Notes: generated by a model from the letters alone, not told the origin. A stretch of DNA of 64,000 nt from Streptomyces sp. NBC_00286 (GCF_036173125.1 NZ_CP108054.1:8213001-8277000); one strand, 5' to 3'. Positions 18,677 through 27,814 are shown, numbered from the stretch's first letter. Numbers and translations: made by a program.

Positions 18677-19714
18677 ATGATCGAGGAGCTGGTGACGGCC
18701 GGGCTGACTCTCGGATCCGTCGGAGCGGTGTACGTGGCGGCGGCGGCCCGAGTCGTCAAACAGTACGAGCGGGGCGTGGTCCTCCGGCTCGGCAAGCTGC
18801 GATCCGAAGTGCGCGGGCCCGGATTCACCATGATCGTGCCCATCGTGGACAAGCTCCAGAAGGTCAACATGCAGATCGTGACGATGCCGGTGCCCGGGCA
18901 GGAGGGGATCACCCGGGACAACGTCACGGTGCGCGTGGACGCCGTCGTCTACTTCAAGGTGGTGGACGCCGCCGACGCGGTCATCCGAGTCGAGGACTAC
19001 CGGTTCGCGGTGGCGCAGATGGCGCAGACGTCGCTGCGCTCGATCATCGGCAAGAGCGAGCTGGACGATCTGCTGTCCAACCGCGAGAAGCTCAACCAGG
19101 GCCTGGAGTTGATGATCGACAGTCCGGCCGTGGAGTGGGGTGTCTCCATCGACCGGGTCGAGATCAAGGACGTATCGCTGCCGGAGACGATGAAGCGGTC
19201 CATGGCGCGGCAGGCGGAGGCCGACCGGGAGCGGCGGGCCCGGGTCATCAACGCCGACGCCGAGCTGCAGGCCTCCAAGAAGCTGGCGGAGGCGGCCAAG
19301 GAGATGGCCGATACCCCTTCCGCCCTCCAACTGCGGCTGCTGCAGACCGTGGTGGCGGTCGCGGCCGAGAAGAACTCCACGCTCGTGCTGCCCTTCCCGG
19401 TGGAGCTGCTGCGCTTCCTGGAGCGTGCGCAGCAGCCGGCGCAGCCCTCCCAGCAGCAGCCTTCGATGCCCTCTCCGGAGTTGTTCGCCCAGCTTCAGAA
19501 GCTGTTGGCGCAGCCTCAGCAGCAGTTGACCGAGGCGAAGGAGCCGTCGGCCGGGTCGTCGGCCGGGTCTTCGTCCGAGTCGTCCTCCAAGTCGTCGTCG
19601 GAGCTGGAGCGGTCGGTGCCGTCGGTGGAGGAGCAATCGCTGCGGGACCAACTCCCGCCGGTTCCCGAGCCGTTCGATCTGGACTCCGGAGGGTCGAAAT
19701 CCGGACAGGTGTAG
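18677..19714 (+). CDS. SPFH/Band 7 stomatin-like (slipin) protein
   Basis: 345 residues. N-terminal membrane segment (about residues 5-25), then the band-7 domain (about 25-230): KQYERGVVLRLGKL, RGPGFTMIVPIVDKL, REKLNQGLELMIDSPAVEWGVSIDRVEIKDV and a predicted coiled coil MKRSMARQAEADRERRARVIN. The C-terminal 110 residues are Gln/Pro-rich then a Ser-rich stretch. Slipins oligomerise on membranes and often act with NfeD-like partners or proteases; none is adjacent. Starts 98 bases from the divergent hydrolase. Confidence 0.9.
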   Translation: MIEELVTAGLTLGSVGAVYVAAAARVVKQYERGVVLRLGKLRSEVRGPGFTMIVPIVDKLQKVNMQIVTMPVPGQEGITRDNVTVRVDAVVYFKVVDAADAVIRVEDYRFAVAQMAQTSLRSIIGKSELDDLLSNREKLNQGLELMIDSPAVEWGVSIDRVEIKDVSLPETMKRSMARQAEADRERRARVINADAELQASKKLAEAAKEMADTPSALQLRLLQTVVAVAAEKNSTLVLPFPVELLRFLERAQQPAQPSQQQPSMPSPELFAQLQKLLAQPQQQLTEAKEPSAGSSAGSSSESSSKSSSELERSVPSVEEQSLRDQLPPVPEPFDLDSGGSKSGQV

Positions 19715-19741
19715 ACCTCACAGAGAGCCCATAGTTACTCG

Positions 19742-19785
19742 CCCGTAGTGTTTGCTACGGGAATTGACGTGGTGTTTATTACGGG
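19742..19785. promoter_or_regulatory. Hairpin and direct repeat between slipin and streptogrisin genes
   Basis: cccgtag-N6-ctacggg (19742-19761) is a perfect 7-bp dyad. Its sequence cgtagtgtttgctacggg recurs as cgtggtgtttattacggg at 19768-19785 (24-bp period, four differences). It may be the terminator of the slipin gene, an operator for the protease gene, or both. Confidence 0.45.
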
Positions 19786-20000
19786 CACTCAACGCGCGTC
19801 AACCTGCGGGGTGTGCGCGCTCGTTACCGAGTGCGCGTCCTGAACTAGACCTTGTGTGCCCCCCATAAGGATCGGAATAGTGGGCGGCGTCCTTGGCGTG
19901 GACGTGGCTTTTGCTGTTTGTCGTGTCCATGCCCGCAAGCCTTCCGGTCCGTGACGGCCCCCACAGTCGTCGCGGCCGACCCCCCACAGGAGGACGTAAG

Positions 20001-21083
20001 TTGAAGCACCGACGCATACCCAAGCGGCGTGCCGCCGTGGCTGGTGCGGGAATCGCCGCACTCGTGGCCGCGGGAGTCACCTTCCAGTCCGCGAACGCGA
20101 GTGAGACCACGGCCGCACCCAAGCCGGACACTCTCTCGATCAAGGCGGCCGGAAAGCTCGCCTCCACGCTCGGCAAGGACCTCGGTGCCGACGCGGCGGG
20201 AACGTACTACGACGCGAAGGCCAAGAACCTCGTCGTGAACGTGCTCGACAAGGCCGCGGCCGACGCCGTCGAGTCGGCGGGAGGCAAGGCCAGAATCGTC
20301 GAGAACTCACTCGCCGAGCTGAAGAGCGCCCGTACGACGCTGAAGCAGGACGCGACGATCGCCGGCACCTCGTGGGCGACCGACCCGACGACGAACAAGA
20401 TCGTCGTCACCGCGGACCGTACGGTCAAGGGCGAGAAGATGGCCCAGCTGACCAAGGTCGTCGACAAGCTCGGCGCCAAGGCCGAACTCAAGACCACCAA
20501 GGGTGAGTTCAAGAAGTTCATCGCCGGCGGTGACGCCATCACCGGTGGCGGCAGCCGCTGTTCGCTCGGCTTCAACGTGGTCAAGGGCGGCGAGCCGCAC
20601 TTCCTGACCGCCGGGCACTGCACCGAGTCGATCACCAGCTGGTCGGACGCGGACGGCAACGTGATCGGTGAGAACGCCGACTCCAGCTTCCCGGGTGACG
20701 ACTACGGTCTGGTGAAGTACACCGCGGACGTGGAGCACCCGAGCGAGGTGAACCTCTACGACGGCACCGCCCAGGAGATCACGGCCGCGGCCGAGGCCAC
20801 CGTCGGCATGGAGGTCGTTCGCAGCGGTTCCACGACCCAGGTGTCCGACGGCTCGGTCACCGGTCTGGACGCCACCGTGAACTACGGCGGCGGCGACGTC
20901 GTCGAGGGGCTCATCCAGACCGACGTCTGCGCCGAGCCCGGTGACAGCGGCGGTGCGCTCTTCTCGGGCACCAACGCGATCGGCCTCACCTCCGGCGGCA
21001 GCGGTGACTGCACCTCCGGCGGCGAGACCTTCTTCCAGCCGGTCACCGAGGCCCTTGAGGCCACCGGTACCGAGATCGGCTGA
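20001..21083 (+). CDS. sprD: Streptogrisin D-like secreted serine protease with long propeptide
   Basis: 360 residues: twin-arginine-like charged N-terminus and signal peptide (about 1-35), a long propeptide of the alpha-lytic protease type (about 36-175, with [20 protein letters not shown]), then the mature protease from about [15 protein letters not shown]. Triad: His206 (TAGHC), Asp234 (DDYG), Ser316 (GDSGG). Closely resembles streptogrisin D. TTG 20001 chosen as start because AGGAGG lies at the right distance and the protein then begins [10 protein letters not shown]; the longer in-frame extension lacks an RBS. Confidence 0.9.
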   Translation: MKHRRIPKRRAAVAGAGIAALVAAGVTFQSANASETTAAPKPDTLSIKAAGKLASTLGKDLGADAAGTYYDAKAKNLVVNVLDKAAADAVESAGGKARIVENSLAELKSARTTLKQDATIAGTSWATDPTTNKIVVTADRTVKGEKMAQLTKVVDKLGAKAELKTTKGEFKKFIAGGDAITGGGSRCSLGFNVVKGGEPHFLTAGHCTESITSWSDADGNVIGENADSSFPGDDYGLVKYTADVEHPSEVNLYDGTAQEITAAAEATVGMEVVRSGSTTQVSDGSVTGLDATVNYGGGDVVEGLIQTDVCAEPGDSGGALFSGTNAIGLTSGGSGDCTSGGETFFQPVTEALEATGTEIG

Positions 21084-21120
21084 CAGCTCCACCAACTCGC
21101 TCCACCTCGCTCCATCGCTC

Positions 21121-21164
21121 GAAGGGCCCCGTCCCCGCGCAGTTTCCGCGGGGGCGGGGTCTTC
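21121..21164. terminator. GC-rich hairpin terminator after streptogrisin D
   Basis: gaagggccccgtccccgcg pairs with the downstream cgcgggggcggggtcttc arm (some G-T pairs, loop near cagttt). Located 38 bases after the protease stop. Confidence 0.8.
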
Positions 21165-21309
21165 GTGTGTCTTGTGCTGTTTTCGGCGTTTACGCAGGTG
21201 GGGCCGGGTGACTGGGTGGGTGGAACGTTCGGAGGCGACTCCTGAGTGGATCCCGGACCGATGTCGCACACATGTTCGAGAATTGGTCTATGGTGGGGGC
21301 GAGGGAGCA

Positions 21310-21324
21310 GGAACGAACGTTCGA
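21310..21324. promoter_or_regulatory. LexA/SOS-type box upstream of dnaE2
   Basis: ggaacgaacgttcga fits the Gram-positive SOS pattern GAAC-N4-GTTC; the right arm gttcga is perfect and the left arm has two mismatches to TCGAAC. It ends 38 bases before the GTG taken as the dnaE2 start, a sensible repressor position. Confidence 0.7.
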
Positions 21325-21361
21325 GGGCTGGCGTGGGAGCCCCTGGAGAGTGGAGGTGCGC

Positions 21362-24300
21362 GTGCCGGACTTCACGCATCTGCACACCGTCTCCGGGTTC
21401 TCCCTGCGCTACGGGGCCTCCCACCCGGAGCGGCTGGCCGAGCGCGCCTCCGAACGCGGCATGGACGCCCTCGCCCTCACCGACCGCGACACCCTCGCGG
21501 GCACGGTCCGGTTCGCCAAGGCCTGCGCCGCCGCTGGTGTACGTCCGCTGTTCGGGACGGAGCTCGCGGTGGCTCCGCCGGAGCGGGGTACGGGGCGGGG
21601 TACGGAGCGGGCGCGGCGGCGCACTCCCGTACGTGGCGGTGCCTTCATCGACGAATCGACACCTCGCGTGACCTTCCTCGCCCGGGAAGGCGCCCTCGGC
21701 TGGGCCGAGCTGTGCAGAATCGTCACGGCCTCGCATGCGGGCGGCGAAGAGCTGCCCCTGCTGCCCTGGGCGGACAACCATGCCGAGGGCCTGACCGTAC
21801 TGCTCGGCCCCGCCTCCGACGTGGGCCGCGCGCTCGCCGCCGGCCGCCCCGACCGGGCCGCGAAACTCCTCGCGCCCTGGCGGGAGATCTACGGTGACGC
21901 CCTGCGCCTCGAAGCCGTCTGCCATGGACGCGAGGGCACCGGACCCGGCTCGCTGCGCCTGGCCGCCCGCACCGTCGGCTTCGCCGCAGAGCAGCGGGTG
22001 CGCCCGGTGCTCAGCAACGCCGTCCGGTACGCCGACCCGGGCATGGGCCCCGTCGCCGACGTACTGGACGCCGCCCGCCGCCTCGTACCCGTCGACCCCC
22101 GCAAGCTGGACAGCGGCGAGGCCTGGCTCAAGGACGCGGGCGCCATGCACGGCCTCGCCGAACGGATCGTGGAGGCCGCGGGATACCGCCGCGACGCCGC
22201 GCACCACCTGCTGGAACAGACCCGGGCCACGGCCGAGGAATGCCTCGTCGACCCCGAGGACGACCTCGGCATCGGCGCCGTCCACTTCCCCGAGCCGCAT
22301 CTCGTCGGCGCCGACCGCCGCACCGCGCAGCGCGTGCTGGCCTCGCGCGCGGCGGCGGGCATGGTGCTGCGCGGCTATGACTCACGGCGCGTGTACTGGG
22401 AGCGCATGCACCGGGAACTGGACATCATCGCCCACCACCACTTTGCCACCTACTTCCTGACGGTCGCTCAAGTCGTGGACGACGTACGGAAGATGGGTAT
22501 CCGGGTGGCCGCGCGCGGCTCCGGTGCCGGATCGCTCGTCAACCACCTCCTCGGTATCGCGCATGCGGATCCCGTCGAACACGGGCTGCTGATGGAGCGG
22601 TTCCTGTCCAAGCGCCGGGCGGTCCTGCCCGACATCGACATCGACGTGGAGTCCGCGCGTCGGCTTGAGGTCTATCGCGCGATCATCGACCGGTTCGGCA
22701 CCGAGCGTGTCGCCACCGTCGCCATGCCCGAGACCTATCGCGTACGGCACGCCATCCGCGACGTCGGCGCCGCCCTCTCCATGGACCCCGCCGACATCGA
22801 CCGGATCGCCAAGTCCTTCCCGCACATCCGCGCCCGCGACGCCCGCGCGGCCCTGGACGAACTGCCCGAACTCCGTGAACTCGCGGGCGAGAAAGACAAG
22901 TACGGCAGGCTGTGGGAGCTGGTCGAAGCGCTCGACGCACTCCCGCGCGGAGTCGCCATGCACCCCTGCGGAGTGCTGCTCTCCGATGCCTCACTCCTGT
23001 CCCGTACGCCGGTCATGCCGACCAGCGGCGAGGGGTTCCCGATGGCGCAGTTCGACAAGGACGACGTCGAGGATCTCGGGCTGCTCAAGCTCGATGTGCT
23101 GGGCGTGCGGATGCAGTCCGCGATGGCGCACGCGGTGGCGGAGGTGAAGCGGGCGACGGGTGTGCCCGTGGACCTGGACGCGGTGCCCGAGGGCGACCCG
23201 GCGACGTATGAACTCATCCGGTCCACCGAGACGTTGGGCTGCTTCCAGATCGAGTCGCCGGGTCAGCGGGATCTGGTCGGCAGGCTGCAGCCCGCGAACT
23301 TCCACGATCTCGTGGTCGACATCTCGCTGTTCCGTCCCGGGCCGGTCGCCGCCGACATGGTGCGGCCGTTCATCGCGGCGCGGCACGGCCGGGCACCGGC
23401 CCGCTATCCGCACCCCGACCTGGAGAAACCGCTGCGGGAGACCTACGGAGTCGTGGTCTTCCACGAGCAGATCATCGACATCGTGCACCTCATGACCGGC
23501 TGCGGACGCGACGAGGCCGACCAGATCCGGCGCGGCCTTTCCGACCCCGAGTCGCAGGGGCGGATCCGTTCCTGGTTCGCGCAGCATGCGGCCGCGCGGG
23601 GATACGACGCGGAGACGATCGCCCGTACCTGGGAGATCCTCGAGGCCTTCGGCTCGTACGGCTTCTGCAAGGCGCACGCGGTCGCCTTCGCCGTACCGAC
23701 GTACCAGTCGGCGTGGCTGAAGGCCCATCATCCGGCCGCTTTCTACGCCGGGTTGCTCACGCACGACCCCGGGATGTATCCGAAGCGGCTGCTGCTCGCG
23801 GATGCGCGGCGGCGTGGGGTGCCGATCCTGCCGTTGGACGTGAACCGGTCGGCGGTCGCCCACCGTATCGAACTGGTGTGCGGTAAGGGGGGTTTGCCGG
23901 ACCGTTGGGGCGTAAGGCTGGCTCTCTCCGACGTACACGGCATCAGTGAGGCCGAGGCGGCGCGGATCGCGGACGGGCAGCCGTACGCCTCCCTGCTCGA
24001 CTTCTGGGAGCGGGCCCGGCCGAGCAGGCCGATCTCCCAACGGCTCGCGCAGGTCGGCGCGTTGGACGCGTTCGGCGCCAACCGGCGTGATCTGCAACTG
24101 CACCTGGCCGAACTGCACCGGGGCGCGCGCGGCGGGCGCGGGGCTCAACTCCCCTTGTCCGGCGGGCGGAACACCGCCTCCGCCGGGCTGCCCGACCTCG
24201 ACGACGCGGAGAAGCTCAGCGCCGAACTGGGGGTGCTCTCCATGGACGCCTCGCGCAATCTGATGGACGATCACCGGGAGTTCCTGGAGGAGCTGGGCGT

Positions 24301-24859
24301 GGTCACGGCGCGCCGGCTGCGGGAGGCGCGGCACGGCGAGACGGTCCTGGTCGCGGGCGCCAAGGCGGCCACCCAGACCCCGCCGATCCGCTCCGGCAAG
24401 CGGGTCATCTTCAGCACGCTGGACGACGGCACCGGTCTTGTCGACCTCGCCTTCTTCGACGACTCCCACGACGCCTGCGCCCACACCGTCTTCCACTCCT
24501 GGCTCCTGCTCGTACGCGGTGTTGTCCAGCGCCGCGGCCCGCGCAGCCTCAGCGTGGTCGGCTCGGCGGCCTGGAACCTCGCCGATCTGGTGGAACTGCG
24601 GTACGAGGAGGGGCTGGACGGGGTGGCACTGCGACTGGCCGAGCCCAGTGGGGGACCCGGGGCTGCCGGTGATGGCGGGGGAGCGGGGGAAGCGGGGGAT
24701 TCCGAGGGCTCCCGGGGCGAGGGAGATTCGGCGGGCGACCGGCGAATCCATATGCCCACGGGATACGAAATGCATCCGTGGGCGGATCTGCGCCCGGCGG
24801 GCGAAGGGCCCGCGAGCGGAAGGAAGTTGTGGCACCAGAGTCCGGGGAGTGCGGGATGA
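21362..24859 (+). CDS. dnaE2: Error-prone DNA polymerase DnaE2 (ImuC)
   Basis: 1165 residues, C-family polymerase alpha subunit of the damage-inducible type. PHP domain at the N-terminus (HLHTVSGFSLRYGASHPERLAERA, ALTDRDTLAG), polymerase acidic motif LPDIDIDVES near residue 425, GSYGFCKAHAVAFA, a helix-hairpin-helix region around residue 880, and a C-terminal OB-fold region. It copies damaged templates in SOS mutagenesis. I place the start at GTG 21362 (VPDFTHLHT; GGAGG five bases upstream) rather than at further upstream codons, because the SOS box would otherwise lie in the gene. The stop overlaps the next gene's ATG. Confidence 0.93.
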   Translation: MPDFTHLHTVSGFSLRYGASHPERLAERASERGMDALALTDRDTLAGTVRFAKACAAAGVRPLFGTELAVAPPERGTGRGTERARRRTPVRGGAFIDESTPRVTFLAREGALGWAELCRIVTASHAGGEELPLLPWADNHAEGLTVLLGPASDVGRALAAGRPDRAAKLLAPWREIYGDALRLEAVCHGREGTGPGSLRLAARTVGFAAEQRVRPVLSNAVRYADPGMGPVADVLDAARRLVPVDPRKLDSGEAWLKDAGAMHGLAERIVEAAGYRRDAAHHLLEQTRATAEECLVDPEDDLGIGAVHFPEPHLVGADRRTAQRVLASRAAAGMVLRGYDSRRVYWERMHRELDIIAHHHFATYFLTVAQVVDDVRKMGIRVAARGSGAGSLVNHLLGIAHADPVEHGLLMERFLSKRRAVLPDIDIDVESARRLEVYRAIIDRFGTERVATVAMPETYRVRHAIRDVGAALSMDPADIDRIAKSFPHIRARDARAALDELPELRELAGEKDKYGRLWELVEALDALPRGVAMHPCGVLLSDASLLSRTPVMPTSGEGFPMAQFDKDDVEDLGLLKLDVLGVRMQSAMAHAVAEVKRATGVPVDLDAVPEGDPATYELIRSTETLGCFQIESPGQRDLVGRLQPANFHDLVVDISLFRPGPVAADMVRPFIAARHGRAPARYPHPDLEKPLRETYGVVVFHEQIIDIVHLMTGCGRDEADQIRRGLSDPESQGRIRSWFAQHAAARGYDAETIARTWEILEAFGSYGFCKAHAVAFAVPTYQSAWLKAHHPAAFYAGLLTHDPGMYPKRLLLADARRRGVPILPLDVNRSAVAHRIELVCGKGGLPDRWGVRLALSDVHGISEAEAARIADGQPYASLLDFWERARPSRPISQRLAQVGALDAFGANRRDLQLHLAELHRGARGGRGAQLPLSGGRNTASAGLPDLDDAEKLSAELGVLSMDASRNLMDDHREFLEELGVVTARRLREARHGETVLVAGAKAATQTPPIRSGKRVIFSTLDDGTGLVDLAFFDDSHDACAHTVFHSWLLLVRGVVQRRGPRSLSVVGSAAWNLADLVELRYEEGLDGVALRLAEPSGGPGAAGDGGGAGEAGDSEGSRGEGDSAGDRRIHMPTGYEMHPWADLRPAGEGPASGRKLWHQSPGSAG

Positions 24860-25833
24860 CCATCCTCTGCGTACGTTTTCAGCTGAGTCCGGAGTACGAG
24901 GCTGCCCTGCCCCAACTCCTCGGAATGCTCGAGGAGTTCACCCCCGTCATCGAGGCGCTGCCGCCGGACGGAGCGCTGCTGGACCTGCGGGGTGCCGAGC
25001 GGTACTTCGGGCGGGACGTGGTGGGACTGGCCTCGCTGATACGGGTGCGGGCGCTCGCCTGGTACGGGGTCGAGTGCGCGATCGGGGCCGGGCCCGGGCC
25101 GATGTTCGCCCGCATGGCGCTGCGCGGCACCAGGCCGGGGGAGACCCGCGTGGTGCCCGAAGAGGCCGGCGCCCGCGCGGAGTTCCTGGGTGAACAGCCG
25201 GTCGCGGCGCTTCCCGGAGTCGGTGCCGCCACCGCCCGCACCCTGTGCGAGTACGGCCTCGACACCGTCGGCAAGGTCGCCGCCGCGCCGCTGTCGACCC
25301 TGCAACGGCTCACCAGCGCCCGTACCGGCCGCGAACTGCGCGAGAAGGCACAGGGCATCGACCGCGGCCGGGTGGTACCGAATGCCGTCTCTCGCTCGCT
25401 TGCCGCCGAACGGCCCTTCCCCCGCGACGAGTTGGACCCCTCTCGGCACCGGCGCGCCCTGCTCTCCGCCACCGAGGAACTAGGCGCCCGGCTGCGCGCC
25501 CTGGAAAAGGTGTGCCGCACGCTCACCCTCACAGTCCGCTACGCCGACCGCTCCCTGACCACCCGCACCCGTACGCTCCCCGAGCCGACCGCCCACTCCC
25601 CGGCACTCACCGACGCCGCGTACCGCATGTACGAGGCACTCGGTCTCCAACGCGCCCGAGTGCGCGCACTCGCCCTCCGCGCCGAGGGCCTGACTTCCGC
25701 CGACCAGGCCTCCCACCAGCTCACCTTCGACGCGCTGGACGAGAAGGCGCGCCGCATAGAGGAGGTCGCGGACCGGGCGCGGGCGAAGTTCGGGCCGCGG
25801 GCGGTGATTCCGGGGTCGCTGGCCTTAGTGTGA
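24856..25833 (+). CDS. ImuB-like degenerate Y-family polymerase, mutasome partner
   Basis: 325 residues, overlapping dnaE2 by four bases (ATGA). It has the Y-family helix-hairpin-helix thumb (LPGVGAATARTLCEYGLDTVGKVAA, about residue 120) and a little-finger domain, and a QLTF tetrapeptide near residue 300 that could be a beta-clamp motif. The N-terminus starts ILCVRF and passes almost directly to FTPVIEALPPDGALLDLRG: the usual first Asp pair, the roughly 80-residue palm/fingers segment and the Glu of SIDE are absent. It should therefore be non-catalytic, like ImuB, scaffolding DnaE2. The third-last codon is TTA. Confidence 0.85.
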   Translation: MTILCVRFQLSPEYEAALPQLLGMLEEFTPVIEALPPDGALLDLRGAERYFGRDVVGLASLIRVRALAWYGVECAIGAGPGPMFARMALRGTRPGETRVVPEEAGARAEFLGEQPVAALPGVGAATARTLCEYGLDTVGKVAAAPLSTLQRLTSARTGRELREKAQGIDRGRVVPNAVSRSLAAERPFPRDELDPSRHRRALLSATEELGARLRALEKVCRTLTLTVRYADRSLTTRTRTLPEPTAHSPALTDAAYRMYEALGLQRARVRALALRAEGLTSADQASHQLTFDALDEKARRIEEVADRARAKFGPRAVIPGSLALV

Positions 25834-25850
25834 GTGCCTTTGGGGGGCGG

Positions 25851-26225
25851 TCAGTTGGCCCAGGGCGGGGTGATTCGGCTGCCGTCGGTCAGCTCTGCCT
25901 CCAGGCCGATCGAGGTGGTGACCCAGGAGACCGCAGTCCGGTCGGTGGGGTTCTCGACGCGGAGGGTGGCGCCCGGGTTGATGATCACGGTGTCGCCCGG
26001 GGCGATGCGTTCGGTGCGGTCGTCGAGGGTGATGAGGAGTTCGCCTTCGAGCAGGTGAAAGATCTCCTCGCGGTTGACGGTGTGCGCGGGGGCTTTGGTC
26101 CCGGCGGGTATCTCGCCGCGCCAGGCGCACAGTTCTTTGCTGCCGGTGCGGGGAGTGGCGTACGAGATGAAGCGGGCGCCGTGGATCTCGTGGGTCACGG
26201 CTTCGGACGAGCGGACTACGGGCAT
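25851..26225 (-). CDS. Cupin-domain protein
   Basis: 124 residues, single cupin barrel: AHTVNREEIFHLLEGELLITLDD (motif 1, with an H-x6-E-like metal site) and GDTVIINPGATLRVEN. Metal-dependent enzyme or small-ligand sensor; substrate unknown. ATG 26225 is chosen because GGAGG lies seven bases upstream. It is divergent from a MarR gene with two operator-like palindromes between, so it is probably repressed by that regulator. Confidence 0.8.
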   Translation of the reverse strand: MPVVRSSEAVTHEIHGARFISYATPRTGSKELCAWRGEIPAGTKAPAHTVNREEIFHLLEGELLITLDDRTERIAPGDTVIINPGATLRVENPTDRTAVSWVTTSIGLEAELTDGSRITPPWAN

Positions 26226-26247
26226 GGCGGCCTCCGGCCGATAGGTG

Positions 26248-26262
26248 GTCAAGCTGCTTGAC
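26248..26262. promoter_or_regulatory. MarR-type operator copy 1
   Basis: gtcaagctgcttgac, perfect 7-1-7 dyad, 23 bases upstream of the cupin start codon. Near-identical to the second copy at 26281-26295. Confidence 0.75.
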
Positions 26263-26280
26263 TACTACGTGAGGCTTATG

Positions 26281-26295
26281 GTCAAGCAGCTTGAC
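26281..26295. promoter_or_regulatory. MarR-type operator copy 2
   Basis: gtcaagcagcttgac, perfect 7-1-7 dyad, 30 bases upstream of the marR start. It differs from copy 1 only in the central base. Centres are 33 bp apart, about three helical turns. A half-site gtcaag follows at 26302. Confidence 0.75.
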
Positions 26296-26324
26296 CAGTC
26301 CGTCAAGGGTGTTTCAATGCATGC

Positions 26325-26771
26325 GTGCAGAACTCCGAGGCCATGGCCCTGTCCGCCGCCCTGCTCGCCGTCGCGGGCGAGCTGACGCAGCGCATTCATG
26401 ACGGGGTCGAGGCCCGCGGCTTCGAAGGGCTTCGGCCGGCCCATGGGTTCGCCTTCGCTCGGCTTGCGCCGGATGGGGCGACGGTCACCGAACTTGCCGC
26501 CCATCTGGGCGTGACCAAGCAGGCGGCGAGTCAACTTGTCGATGAGGTTGTGCGCAAGGGATACGCCGAGCGGCGGCCCCATCCCGATGACGCGCGCGCC
26601 CGGCTGGTCGTGCTGACCGAGCAGGGGTGGGCCTGCACTCGGGCCGCGGAGGAGGCGGCGGCTGAGGCCGTGCGGCCGTGGGTGGAGTTGCTCGGAGAGT
26701 GTGAAGTGCGGGGGTTGCGGGAGCGGTTGGGGCGTATCGCGCCCTCCGGGCCCATCAGGCCCATCTGGTGA
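26325..26771 (+). CDS. MarR-family transcriptional regulator
   Basis: 148 residues. Winged-helix DNA-binding domain: FARLAPDGATVTELAAHLGVTKQAASQLVDEVVRKGYAERRPHPDDARARLVVLTEQG, with the wing D-x-R motif intact. Start GTG 26325; ATGs at 26317 and 26321 are out of frame. Dimeric repressor, probably ligand-controlled. It likely regulates itself and the divergent cupin gene through the paired palindromes. Confidence 0.88.
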   Translation: MQNSEAMALSAALLAVAGELTQRIHDGVEARGFEGLRPAHGFAFARLAPDGATVTELAAHLGVTKQAASQLVDEVVRKGYAERRPHPDDARARLVVLTEQGWACTRAAEEAAAEAVRPWVELLGECEVRGLRERLGRIAPSGPIRPIW

Positions 26772-26944
26772 CGGGTCGTTACCGAGGGCTGGTCGCGTCG
26801 TTGGCTATCACTGGAAGTTTTTGCTGACGCGTACTTCACACTTGCACTACTCGTCCGTAACTTGACAAGTGAACAGCATCCTCGTGATCCGGGTCACAGG
26901 GCGTACGTCGTCGCAACTCCCTTGAGCCGCAAGGAGATCACTCG

Positions 26945-27805
26945 ATGCTGCCCTGGAAGCGAGTGGCCAGATATCTGGCCGCGCTGCTGCTGACCGCCGC
27001 CGTCCTCGTCACCCCCGCCGCCACCGCACAGGCAAAGGCCGCCCCCAGTTCGGGCTGGAACAACTACTCCTGCAAGCCCTCCGCCGCCCATCCCCGCCCG
27101 GTCATCCTCGTCCACGGCACCTTCGGGAACTCCGTCGACAACTGGCTGGCCCTCGCGCCGTATCTGAAGAAGCGCGGCTACTGCGTCTTCTCGCTCGACT
27201 ACGGCCAACTCCCCGGCGTCCCCCTCTTTCACGGCCTAGGCCCGATCGACAAGTCGGCAGGACAACTCCAGGCCTACGTCGACAAGGTGCTCACCGCGAC
27301 CGGCGCCGCCGAGACCGACCTCGTGGGCCACTCGCAGGGCGGACTGATGCCCCGCTACTACCTGAAGTTCCTCGGCGGAGCCGCCAAGGTGAAGGCCCTC
27401 GTCGGCCTCGGGCCCAGCAACCACGGCACCACCCTGAACGGCCTCACCAACCTGCTGCCGTACTTCCCCGGCGCGGGCGACCTGCTGTCCAAGTCCACGC
27501 CGTCCCTCGCCGAGCAGACGGCCGGCTCCGCCTTCCTGGCCAAGCTCAACGCGGGTGGCGACACGGTGCCGGGCGTCGACTACACGGTCATCGCCACCAA
27601 GTACGACGAGGTGGTCACGCCGTACCGTTCGCAGTTCCTCGTCGGCCCGAACGTACGCAATGTCGTGCTCCAGGACCTGTGCGCGGTCGACCTCTCCGAG
27701 CATGTGGCCCTCGGCCTCTTCAGTCGCGTCGCCCACCACGAGGTGGCCAACGCCCTTGATCCGGCGCGCGCCAAGCCGACCACCTGCGCTTCCGTCTGGA
27801 ACTAG
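26945..27805 (+). CDS. Secreted triacylglycerol lipase/esterase
   Basis: 286 residues, Sec signal peptide ending near AQAKA (residue 32). Lipase class 2-type alpha/beta hydrolase: VILVHGTFGNSVDNW (oxyanion region), nucleophile elbow GHSQGG (Ser130), acid near YDEVVTPY, and catalytic His in DLSEHVAL. Cys pairs (YSCKP, GYC, LCAVD, TTC) suggest disulfides in the extracellular enzyme. AAGGAG precedes the ATG. A TTGACA hexamer lies upstream near 26861. Monocistronic, with hairpin terminator. Confidence 0.9.
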   Translation: MLPWKRVARYLAALLLTAAVLVTPAATAQAKAAPSSGWNNYSCKPSAAHPRPVILVHGTFGNSVDNWLALAPYLKKRGYCVFSLDYGQLPGVPLFHGLGPIDKSAGQLQAYVDKVLTATGAAETDLVGHSQGGLMPRYYLKFLGGAAKVKALVGLGPSNHGTTLNGLTNLLPYFPGAGDLLSKSTPSLAEQTAGSAFLAKLNAGGDTVPGVDYTVIATKYDEVVTPYRSQFLVGPNVRNVVLQDLCAVDLSEHVALGLFSRVAHHEVANALDPARAKPTTCASVWN

Positions 27806-27814
27806 GCCTCGTGC

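Noticed and set aside
19893..20000. Longer N-terminus for the streptogrisin D-like protease
   Set aside because: No RBS at the upstream ATG; TTG 20001 has AGGAGG and begins a proper signal peptide.
21272..21361. Upstream in-frame start for DnaE2 (MFENW)
   Set aside because: No RBS, and it would put the SOS box inside the gene.
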